A stretch of DNA of 64,000 nt from Lepidonotus clava (taxonomy: Eukaryota > Annelida > Polychaeta > Phyllodocida > Polynoidae): NCBI GenBank assembly GCA_936440205.1, contig OW387140.1:35089659-35153658 (forward strand), read 5' to 3'. Positions 41,726 to 50,903 of this stretch are shown here, piece after piece. Positions within the stretch are counted from its first letter, which is position 1. Each line of letters begins with the position of its first letter. A program made the translations under genes and the position numbers. Below the pieces are notes generated by a model. That model saw only the letters and a program-made list of their open reading frames with translations, was not told the DNA's origin and did no database searches.

Positions 41726-43020
41726 CACTGGCTTAGTTTATCACGCAGACGTTCAAGATTTTTACCGTGGACATTCGCTCCGTCACCTGGATTGATTAGA
41801 TTGTCCAGTAGTCTTGCGTTGAGTTTGGCTCCTATTCCGTATCGCCTGTCCAATGTGCACTCGTATGGTGGCACATTCCCAGTGTCAAGTAGCTCTAGAA
41901 GTATCTCCGGATGTTGTTTGAGCTTCTCCTCATTCAGTTCCAACAATAGATTATCTTGCTTCGCGTCCCGACCTTTGAACTTCCTGATACCTTGTCCCAA
42001 TCTTTTCGCTTCGTAACCATCTGACGCCATTTGTATTTTCTCAGTCAACACGTGATCACCGGCCTCCCGCGCAAGTATACATTTCAAACCGTGTTCAACG
42101 GTCAAGAAGTAGTCCGTTCCGAATTGGATTGGTGCTTCTGATAAGTTGCTGAACGGAGAATGAGGGGAATGGAAGAACACTCCATCTTTAGTTTTGATGG
42201 TTTTGGCACATTTGAGACTCACATCGTCAGGTAACTGATGTAGTTCAGATGCTTGGTATTTTCTTCCGCGCACTACAATTGAATCGTAATGAAGCCTATG
42301 TTCCATGCCTGTGAACTTACAAAACAAGCCCACTGACCTCATCTCTTCTCTTTGCTTCCTAGTTTCTTGATTAACATCATCGGTGATCCAAACCCCCTTG
42401 TATTCAGCTACTCTTCTTAATTTAGAGCGTGCAAAAAATATGGCATTTCTTGTGGATTCTTCCTTAAACTTGACCAAGATGGGCCTACGCTTGTTCTCCG
42501 GCCTAGCCCGTCCGAGCCTAAAGACGTAGTCGATGTCCGGTGGTTGGCATCTAACTCCCACTGCGTTTGCTGTTTTCAATACAACATCAGATAAAGACTC
42601 ATTGTCCACTTCATCGACCCCATCAATTTTCAAATTCCTCATTCGCTTGTTATTCTCCAGATCTGTTATTTTGTTACGTAGATCTCGGTTCTGCGCCTCT
42701 GACCTTCTCAGCCTTGCTTCGAGAATCACGATTTTCAGGTCCTGATTCTTGAACTTATTCTCTACTAGAGTCAGACTGTCAGTGAGGCCCGTGATTGTTT
42801 CGCTGAGCTTCTGTATTTTATCCTCGAAATGCCTAACCACTGAAGTAGCCTCCTTGATCTCTTTTTTGGTCGCATTTTGCAGGTTGAATTTAACCTCCTC
42901 CTCGTCTCCCGAGAGTTTACCGCCTCCCGCCATCTTGTTTTGAAAGTCGCGCCTTTTCCTCGCACTGTTCCACTCAGAAGTCGTAGAGATTTCCGCCAAT
43001 TGGGTCCTGTGTTCACTCAA
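41725..43020 (-). CDS. LINE ORF1-like protein with coiled coil, RNA-binding region and NADAR domain
   Basis: 431 residues. Residues about 45-130 form a heptad-rich coiled coil. About 130-275 resembles the L1-ORF1-type RNA-binding/C-terminal region (MRNLKIDGVDE, DYVFRLGRARP, RRPILVKFKEES, WITDDVNQETRKQREE). Residues 280-431 match the NADAR (YbiA-like) fold: FFHSPHSPFSNLSE, TVEHGLK with the conserved Glu, YEAKRLG, ELLDTG, DRRYGIGAKLN and GKNLERLRDKL. NADAR proteins act on ADP-ribose derivatives; in bacteria some remove ADP-ribose from guanine. The downstream SGNH ORF is coupled by a TGATG overlap. Together they look like the two 5' ORFs of a LINE whose RT part is missing here. The role of NADAR in the element is unknown. 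Confidence 0.75.
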   Translation of the reverse strand: MSEHRTQLAEISTTSEWNSARKRRDFQNKMAGGGKLSGDEEEVKFNLQNATKKEIKEATSVVRHFEDKIQKLSETITGLTDSLTLVENKFKNQDLKIVILEARLRRSEAQNRDLRNKITDLENNKRMRNLKIDGVDEVDNESLSDVVLKTANAVGVRCQPPDIDYVFRLGRARPENKRRPILVKFKEESTRNAIFFARSKLRRVAEYKGVWITDDVNQETRKQREEMRSVGLFCKFTGMEHRLHYDSIVVRGRKYQASELHQLPDDVSLKCAKTIKTKDGVFFHSPHSPFSNLSEAPIQFGTDYFLTVEHGLKCILAREAGDHVLTEKIQMASDGYEAKRLGQGIRKFKGRDAKQDNLLLELNEEKLKQHPEILLELLDTGNVPPYECTLDRRYGIGAKLNARLLDNLINPGDGANVHGKNLERLRDKLSQ

Positions 43021-43149
43021 AAGAATCCCTAAGTGTTCATGGATCCTACTGCCAATTATTGATGCCCGGAATTACTGGCACCCTTTTCCTTACACTTTAT
43101 CCTTGCACAGCTAACTGATCAGTTATCCGGTGTGCATGATCACGTGATC

Positions 43150-43613
43150 AAGGTGCCCTTCTGTTGTGCCTTTTTACTAATGTGTTGCGGTGTGTGCTCT
43201 GTGCGCACCGTGTACACCGTGCGCACCGTGCACACACTCTGCACATTCTGGGACACTATATAAGGAGCTGCGCCGCAGCCATTCGCTGTCATTTGGCCAA
43301 TAAACTTCGCCGAGTACACATCTAAGAGCACTTGTCTCTCTCCTTCTTTGGCACTTGACCCTGCCCTTAAGGCAGCCACAGCCACCACCCCCACCTGGTG
43401 GGCTCACTGGTGAACTATAGCCTGTGGACTACTACCCTGCTTCCTCCCTGTTCACACCAGCAGCTTACAGGTCGCAGCTTATAGTAGATCTTTTAATGAC
43501 GGACTAGATCGAATACGACACGCTACCAATATAACGCCGTATAATATCAGTTAATCAGCTCAGAGTCTTAACAGGTGCGCCGACCCTATTATAATACACC
43601 AATTCCTGTTACA
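43150..43613 (+). repeat. 5' LTR of the Gypsy element
   Basis: Aligned with the 3' LTR along its length at about 98% identity. It contains a GTGC-rich upstream block, ACTATATAAGGAGC (TATA box) and CCAATAAACTTCG (polyadenylation signal), and ends CTGTTACA. GTGGTGGCAGCGGTGGG follows at the position of the primer-binding site. Confidence 0.9.
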
Positions 43614-43689
43614 GTGGTGGCAGCGGTGGGATAGGCCTGTCCTATTTCAGTGAACCCTTGACTTCTGAGCTGTCACAGAACGAGTCACA

Positions 43690-45300
43690 GTATGACAGAT
43701 CCTGCCTTGACAGGTGCTAGGCCGAAGACTGCCGAAGCTACGGGGTAATCCCTACCTGAGGGAAATGGGGATCCTAAAGGCTTGCCCATTACTCCTACTG
43801 GAGAGGTCTCCCTGTCTCAGGCAACCTGGGAGAGGTTGGACAGAGAGGGCTACCGAATGGGTATAACCCAGGAAGAGGTGACTGTGCCCTGGGACCGTCA
43901 GCCAAATAGGGGTCTATATGACTACCTTGGTAGAGCCCCTGCCGAGCCGCGAGGAACACTCACAGAGGCGGGTGTTTACCAGGGAGCGGGGGACCGCTCC
44001 ATGAGTGAGACAAAGCCATCAAGAGGCCATGGGGCTGCATCCTGTCCTAGGGAGGATCCAAAATGGAACCCGTCTGAGAGACCCCCAACGCAGGTAGAGG
44101 AAACACTATTTGGGCTTACGGGACCCCTCCTGGAGTGGGCCCGCACTGGAATTCGGCCAGCCGTTGACCGGAACCAGCAGCCCCCTACTTCTGCGGAATG
44201 CAGGCCCCGAGCGGCACCGTCCACAGGCCGGAGCGACCGTGGATGGAACCTACCCAGGGATGATGAAGGGCAACGCCCCAACTTGAAGGCGCAGACCTAC
44301 GATGGCAGCAAACCCCTCTCAGAATACCTTGGCCACTTTGAAGTGGTGGCTGCCGTTAATAGATAGACGGAATATGAGAAGGGGCTGTACTTGGCAGCCA
44401 GCCTAGCAGGACCAGCTCAACGGCTGCTAACACGGCTTGACATATATAGCCCAGGAGGCTATGGGAACCTGTTGAGAGCCCTTCACCAGCGTTACTCCCC
44501 TTGTCACCAAGCATGTCGTATGGTTAGAGATGAAGGGGACCCACAACCGGTAGAGGATGACTGGATATCCAAGATAGTAGCAGCCATGCCACCAGAAATG
44601 ACCCAAGAGGAACGGGGAAAGGTGACTGAGATGCTGGAACGCAGAGCCGGAGCATTCCAGTCCGGGCCGGGAGATACAGGCTGCACGGATGTGGTGACAC
44701 ATCGTATTGACACTGGAGATCACCCCCCGATTCGACAAAAGTACCGACGATTACCCCCTGACAGGCGTCAAATAGTGGAGGCAGAAAATGTTGGACAAAG
44801 GAGTTATTGAGCCCAGCCAGGGTCCGTGGGCTTCTCCTATAGTTCTGGTGAAGAAAAAGAGTGGCGAGTGGCGGTTCTGTATTGACTACCGGAAGCTCAA
44901 TGAAGCTACCAAAAAGGATGCCTACCCACTCCCTCGTATAGACGACACCCTGGATATGTTGAGTGGGGCTCGGTACTTCTCGACTGGAATTGGCCAGTGG
45001 GTACTGGCAGGTTGCCATGCACGAGGACGATAAAGAGAAGACGGCTGTGTGTACACATCAGGGTCTCTACCAGTTCAGAAGCATGCCTTTCGGACTCTGC
45101 AATGCCCCATCAACCTTCGAGAGGTTGATGGATGTAGTGCTGCAGGGGCTGGTGGGCATGGACTGTCTGGTGTACCTGGATGATGTCATCATGTTTGGTA
45201 CATCAATCGGGCAGTGTTGCGATCGGCTTGAAGAGGTCCTGCAGCGTCTAGAGACCGCCGGCCTGAAAGAAGAATCAGGAGAAACTAAACTGTCCAACTG
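43690..45300 (+). pseudogene. gag-like and reverse transcriptase region of the Gypsy fossil
   Basis: A gag-like stretch (about 43,780-44,520, with SEYLGHFEVVA-type sequence) is followed by a Ty3/Gypsy RT region (about 44,560-45,290). Recognisable RT motifs are [52 protein letters not shown] and the YLDDV active-site box. Protease and integrase were not recognised. The region is broken. Confidence 0.8.
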
Positions 45301-45894
45301 AAGTTGATGGCCCGGTCCCCGGCCAGGGGTATGGCCCCGTCGGTCCCCAGGCGCCGCCGCAGCCTCTGAGTGCCCCCGCTGAGGGGCACCGCTATTATGG
45401 TCACGGCAACATGCTGTTGACGGCGGGGGAGTCCCACCGCTGAGCTGCCAAAGTATCCCTCCTCTTGTGGGACCTTGGGGTCCACGAGGGAGATGCGGCA
45501 CCACGGCCGCCCCTGACTCCCCACCAGACGAAGGGGGACCCGTGGTGTGAGGAGGAACAGGGGACGGCTCCCCCCACGCGGTGACCACACCGCGGTGTCC
45601 CAGGTGGACCTGGCTCCTTCTCGCAGGGTTATCACCACTCTAAAAAAATAACAAATAAATAAATAAAAAAAGTGATAATAATGTGGACACCAGCCAAGTA
45701 AAATATACGGACACTTACTGAGTGAGATAGAGGGGTTGCTCAGCCCAGCACCAGAAAATTAAATTGACTCATCTGGGCTGAACTGTCCCTAAATGGACAT
45801 GACAACATGGTACAACACAGATTTGGAGAGAGGGATCTTCATGTAAGCCTGGCATTTAGAATAAAAGACTCCTGGAATGTTGATCAGTGAACAT
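45301..45894. other. Unassigned stretch in the Gypsy fossil
   Basis: A GC-rich block (45,301-45,640) has an open frame of 117 codons on the minus strand without recognisable motifs. An A-rich run and AT-rich sequence follow up to the SINE-B insertion. I do not know whether this belongs to the LTR element or came from elsewhere. Confidence 0.4.
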
Positions 45895-45906
45895 CAGGAA
45901 ACTTAC

Positions 45907-46410
45907 CCCCCCTGTGGGGATCCGGGGTGGGGGTTCCTTTGGGAGCCTCCTGGGAAGAATAGGTCCCCAGCAGCCCCTTGCTGTTCGTAGGAGGCGACAA
46001 ATGGGGAGACCAGATTCAGTAGCTCTTTGGTAGAGTGCCCGCTCTGAGTCTGGGAGGTCTTGGGATTTATCCCTGGCCGAGTCACACCAAAGACTTTAAC
46101 AATGGTAGTGGTCACTGCTCGCCTGGCACTCGGTATAAAGTAAGAACCACGAAACATGACTGGACGGCCTGGTGTCAGTATAATGTGACTGGGTGGGGTA
46201 TTGTGTGGGCCTATGACATGATATCTCAGTGTGGCAGCACTATAAAGAGGGCATTGGGTCCCACTGCTACAAATAGGCACCTCATTTCATATATTATTCG
46301 GTCACCGCCCCTGTAGCGTAAAACTAGCTGAAAGGCCTTACCTTGTGCAGTCTGGTAAAAGAACCCTGAAGGGTTGGCCGGACGTTAAACTAATCCCACA
46401 AACAAACAAA
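45907..46410 (+). mobile_element. SINE-B copy 1, full length with 12-bp target duplication
   Basis: About 504 bp flanked by CAGGAAACTTAC at 45,895-45,906 and 46,411-46,422. Structure: a 5' leader (GGGGATCCGGGG ... CTGGGAAGAATAGGTCCCC ... TGTTCGTAGGAGGCGAC), a tRNA-like segment (GTAGCTCTTTGGTAGAGTG), a unique body, and a 3' end GTAAAACTAGCTGAAAG ... GGCCGGACGTTAAACTAATCCC with an ACAAAC tail. It is nearly identical to copy 2 at 55,714. It lies in the Gypsy fossil. Confidence 0.9.
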
Positions 46411-46465
46411 CAGGAAACTTACTCGTATTCTTCTCTCCTGTGTGGAAGGGCCATGATGTCTGGTT

Positions 46466-46756
46466 TCTGAGAGTCTGGGATCCAGGGGCCACCCTGTGCT
46501 CCCGACAGGGTCATCAAAGGCCGGGTGTGTGGTGTCCTTTCTATGGGACATTGCACACTAAAGACCCCTTGCCACTCTTCGCAACGAGTAGGGTATCGCA
46601 CCCGGTGGCGGGTTTCTCCTAAACCATATCATATATTCGGTCACCGCCCTTGTGGCGTAAAATAAGCTGAAAAGTTCTACCTTGTGCAGTCTGGAAAGAA
46701 CCCATAAGGGTTGGCCGGACGTTAAACTACCCCAACAAACAAACAAACAAACAAGC
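46466..46756 (+). mobile_element. LINE-B 3' UTR fragment
   Basis: Starts near GAGAGTCTGGGATCCAGGGG and runs through the standard LINE-B 3' blocks to CCCCAACAAACAAACAAAC. It carries no coding sequence. The AAAC tail abuts a second truncated copy. Confidence 0.85.
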
Positions 46757-46904
46757 ACCCGGTGGCGGGTTTCTCCTAAACCATATCATATATTTGGTCA
46801 CAGCCCTTGTGGCGTAAAATAAGCTGAAAAGTATTACCTTGTGCAGTCTGGAAAGAACCCATAAGGGTTGGCCGGACGTTAAACTACCCCAACAAACAAA
46901 CAAT
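46757..46904 (+). mobile_element. Truncated LINE-B/SINE 3' end, second in tandem
   Basis: Begins at CACCCGGTGGCGGG and ends in the AAAC tail at about 46,904. Its position in the tail of the previous copy suggests insertion into an A-rich target. Confidence 0.8.
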
Positions 46905-48093
46905 CTGGAACGGATCTGTACACTGGATGTTGTAAGACTTGACGTGTTTCGACGACTTTGGGGTTGTTTCGTCGTGGACGTGGCTTGGGCGGAAACGGAA
47001 ATCCCCGGCACGCGCTGACACCACCACTCTCCAAGCGGAGTAAGCCGGGGGAGGGCCCACAGCCCTGGGAGCCTCCTCACTCCGCCCCCGGAGGTCGGCG
47101 ACGGCGGACAGGGAAAGGGAGGGCAGTTTACTTCCAAGAGACAGACACCCGCCAGGGCGTTTATCTATGGAACCACTATGGTCACAGGCTTCCCCTTTTC
47201 ATATATGGTAGATATGATATCCTAGACGTCCCAACCCAAGGGGATAAAGATTCTGAGGTTGGGAACATGTCGGAAATCGGGGAGACACGATTGACATTTT
47301 TTGTGACTGGCCGTGGTGTTGCCCCGGCAGCGGGCCGTTGCCCCGGCAGCGGGCCATTGCCACAGCCAATGAGGCGGCAGGTAGGCGGAGTCTGTTGATG
47401 GGGCCAACCTCCGCCCGGAGAGTGAGCGCGTGCGGGGATAACTTCCGCTTCCGCCCACGTCCGGCCGAAGCAGAACTCTAAACTAAACACTACTCGACCA
47501 CGATCAGTTCAATACTGCCGGACTAGAGGAATTGAGTAGAAATTGGCGGTCATCCTTACAAGATCACATCAGAGCAGGTCAGGGAATATTTTTATCCCCT
47601 TTTATTGGAAGTTTTCTGGAGAAATCGCAGCAGACTGGCAATTATGTCTGACAGAAGTGAGTTAAGGTGGCCACACACCGTGTTCTTATGATCTGACCCG
47701 ACCATTGCTTGTCACATATGATCGCACACACACCAGTAAGACCATCGCAGACCATCGGCGATTGTGGGGAAAATATCAGAAATGTCCCAATGATCGGCGA
47801 CTGTCAGATTATGGTAAATCGCATGTCCACCTTCAGTCACTGAATCAGTGGTTACTGAGACTCTCCTCCCGGCTTTCACCTGTCTTTTATGACAAATTTG
47901 TTACCTGTGAAATTACCTGTGGAAGTGAGCCTTCATTTTGTCCAGTAATTTAAGGCCAGGGCCTTGACTGCCTGAGGTCCTCACTCTGCACCCCCCCGAA
48001 CCAGGTAACCTACTACCCTGCTTAACCCTTGCCTTCACAGGGCAATTTAGGGCAGCAGCTCACTAGTATGGTGGCCAATCGGATGGTCTGGTC
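46905..48093. other. Unassigned GC-rich part of the Gypsy fossil
   Basis: No domain was recognised. It includes a 19-bp tandem duplication GTTGCCCCGGCAGCGGGCC at 47,318-47,336 and 47,337-47,355, and a stretch starting GGTGGCCACACACCG near 47,669. Open frames here have no family motif. Confidence 0.45.
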
Positions 48094-49933
48094 GTGCGGG
48101 AATTTAATGTAAACGGCATATTTTTCTCCCAGCAGGAAATGGCTTCCAACGAAGGACGACTAACGTGCCCCTTGTGTTCAACCGTGTGCGTGGACCTGCA
48201 GAGGTTGAGCCAGCACGTGCTCACCCACGGCAAGGTGACCAAAGAAGGCGGGGACATAACCTATGGGTGGTTGTGCATATGTGGGAGGGCCTTCACCACA
48301 AAGTACAGCCTCGACCGACACGCAAAGGCCTTACACGACCGCGATCCGAGATCGTCGGACCGAATGGTCCATATCGCCTGGAGCGGCAGTGGCAAAAATC
48401 GTTGGGGCAGACCGGTAGAGGAGTACCGGACCTCCTTCCCCTCTCAGCGGAAGCGGAAACGTTCGACTTCTAGGGGCAGACACGACCAGCCTTATCAGTC
48501 CCGCGACAGCCGACAGGATAGGCCCCGGAGTGAACGCCATGATCCTTCGACCCGGAGTAAGCGTCACAACTCTCCTACCCGCAGTAAGCGTGGAGGCTCC
48601 TCGAACCGGAAGACGCAGAAGAGCCACTCCTCCGCAAACCATGAGGCACGACGCAAGGAGGCGGACCGACGCCGCAACGAGGCACTTGGGGGAGCCCTCG
48701 CTCTGCATGAGGGGCTTACCCTTGAGGATTTTGTCCTCAAGGATCCTCCTCACGAGCTAGGGCTGGCGACTCCTGCCCCACCGGCAGAGGCTGAGACGAC
48801 CCGGGCCAAGCCTTCCTCTACCGTCAGCGTCCCAGCAGGAAGTGAGCTGGCGACCCGTTCTCGAAGGCCCTGGCAGGATGGGTCTGGGGCAGACTCCTCC
48901 AGCGACGAGTCGTGGGCGGATCAGGCAGTGTCACCTCTACCCGACCAAGACGATCAGCACACTTCACCGAGGGAGGGCACTGCAGCCTCCTCACAGCTCG
49001 GGCCAGTTGAGTCCGTACTGCCCCCCCCAGGGAGCAACACTCCCCGACGCGAGTTCCCAACCAACCGACCTGGTTGACCTGCTAACGAACCCGGGTGAGG
49101 ACTCAGAGGCAGCAAGGCAGCTGCAGGCCATGATGGATTGCTTGGTTGGACTGGGATGGGAGCTGAGCCAGCTCCTCGGAGAGCCGGCCAACTTGTCATC
49201 CGGAGGGTTTGGGGCAGAGACTTTGCCCCTGCTCTCTACCGCCCCAGCAGCACCAGTCACCCAGGAAGTGCCCCTCTTGACCTTGGGGCCTGTTCAGGAG
49301 GTGACGGTCCAGCCCCTTGGTTACCCGGAGGAAATCGAACAAGCGGGAGCTGTTCCCACGCCAGAGGCGGTGGAAACTGCAGCCACGCCAGCCAAGGAGG
49401 TGCCAGTGGGCCTGGAATCAACGGGGGTAGCCCCAGCGACGGACGAGCAGGCGCCAGTGGTTCCCCCCCTGCCGTTACCCCTGGAAACGTTAAACTACCC
49501 CAACAAACAAACAAACAAACAAACCCCTGGAAACCATCGGGCCCCAGGCGACGCGGGTGCCGGCTGGGCCCTTGCTAGTCAGGCACTTGAGCTCCTGGCA
49601 GACGAGGTGGCAAGGTGGACGGTGCCCCGATCCGGACCACTGCCTGTCGTCGGCTCCAGGGCACGTGACGACTCCAAGGAGGCACGGTGGGTGCCTACAG
49701 CTGAGGGAGGCCTGGAAGCCGAGCTCGAAAGCCAAGTCTGGGTGGAAGCACCGACGGCCAGCCGCCCATTCTCCGGCCCCCGTATCAGCAGGGCCCTTCG
49801 TCCTCGCCTGCTGGACCTTGGGGAAGGTTGGACGGCCACCATAAACGAGGAGCGGCTGCGAGTGGAGCGACGTGCAGGAGATATGTTCCTCCTGCGCAAG
49901 TCCTTCAAGGCGACGTTCACCCCTCCCATGTAA
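48094..49933 (+). pseudogene. Extra zinc-finger ORF region of the Gypsy fossil
   Basis: This lies between the pol remains and the 3' LTR, where env sits in other elements, but it is not env-like. The first part shows one C-x2-C-x12-H-x3-H finger (CPLCSTVCVDLQRLSQH) and one C-x-C-x12-H-x4-H finger (CICGRAFTTKYSLDRH), then a long Arg/Ser/His-rich stretch. The last part ends near RISRALRPRLLDLGEGW. A related end is found beside the LTR of the second fossil (56,300-56,410, minus), so the ORF is a family trait. The region is broken and carries a small SINE-tail insertion at 49,489. Confidence 0.6.
49489..49522 (+). mobile_element. 34-bp tail-only retroinsertion (LINE-B/SINE 3' end)
   Basis: The insert is only the last bases of the LINE-B tail (GTTAAACTACCCC then AACAAAC repeats). 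It is flanked by ACCCCTGGAAAC at 49,477-49,488 and 49,523-49,534, a perfect 12-bp target duplication. Confidence 0.85.
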
Positions 49934-50388
49934 ACCGACGTGAATTTTATTATTGTAAATTGTTATAAAATGGTAATTTTCTAGTTTCATCCACTACCCT
50001 GTAACGGGACAATTGTTTGTTTTCAACGTGTAAAAACATTTATACCTCGTTATTGGGTCACTGTAGTGTGACCATTTATTGTTAATTGTTAACTAAAATT
50101 TAATGCGCTCTTAATAGTAGCGCTTCATTCATAAAAAAACACTCAGGAGAGTTATTATGGGAAACGCCCGACGACGCCCCATTTTATTGTAAATTTTAAA
50201 TCTTAATATTACGGGAAACGACAGCCCATTTTAATGTAAATATTAATCTCATTATCCTGGGAAACGCCTGACAACGCCCCAGTTTAAAATATTTTACATC
50301 ATATTGTTCACCATTTTTCATAGCCCCAGTGCTTGTAAACATTGTTGTATAGCACTTGAGGGCAAGTGCCCAGCTAAATGGGGGGCAG

Positions 50389-50859
50389 TGTAACAGAACT
50401 GCCCTTCTGTTGTGCCTTTTTACTAATGTGTTGCGGTGTGTGCTCTGTGCGCACTGTGTACACCGTGCGCACTGTGCACACACTCTGCACATTCTGGGAC
50501 ACTATATAAGGAGCTGCGCCGCAGCCATTTGCTGTCATTTGGCCAATAAACTTCGCCGAGTACACATCTAAGAGCACTTGTCTCTCTCCTTCTTTGGCAC
50601 TTGACCCTGCCCTTAAGGCAGCCACAGCCACCACCCCCACCTGGTGGGCTCACTGGTGAACTATAGCCTGTGGACTACTACCCTGCTTCCTCCCTGCTCA
50701 CACCAGCAGCTTACAGGTCGCAGCTTATAGTAGATCTTTTAATGACGAACTAGATCAAATTCGACACGCTACCAATATAACGCCGTATAATATCAGTTAA
50801 TCAGCTCAGAGTCGTAACAGGTGCGCCGACCCTATTATAATACACCAATTCCTGTTACA
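50389..50859 (+). repeat. 3' LTR of the Gypsy element
   Basis: 471 bp, TGTAACAG ... CTGTTACA, with an 8-bp terminal inverted repeat. TATA box, AATAAA and the GTGC-rich block match the 5' LTR. A polypurine stretch lies directly upstream. Confidence 0.93.
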
Positions 50860-50903
50860 TAATGTTTAAGAAACAGCTGTTTCTATAGTTTATACTCCCT
50901 TTA

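Larger units (their letters stand above)
43150..50859 (+). mobile_element. Ty3/Gypsy LTR retrotransposon, broken
   Basis: Two direct LTRs (about 43,150-43,613 and 50,389-50,859) enclose a gag-like stretch and an RT region (43,690-45,300), secondary SINE/LINE insertions (45,907-46,906), an unassigned GC-rich part, and an extra ORF region with C2H2-type fingers (48,094-49,933). A purine-rich AAATGGGGGGCAG precedes the 3' LTR. The element is clearly broken, with at least four interruptions besides the insertions, and most of pol is not visible. About 8 differences over some 460 aligned LTR bases make it young on an evolutionary scale. Confidence 0.85.

Noticed and set aside
45285-45638. 117-codon minus-strand ORF in the Gypsy fossil
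   Set aside because: GC-rich sequence gives open frames on several strands here, and no domain could be recognised.
45907-46010. HDV-like self-cleaving ribozyme in the SINE/LINE leader
   Set aside because: GGCGACAAATGGGG resembles the end of the HDV fold, but I could not pair a P1 helix by hand, so it is not called; a covariance-model search would decide.
48331-49060. Several overlapping ORFs on both strands
   Set aside because: They are shadows of the plus-strand zinc-finger region in GC-rich DNA.
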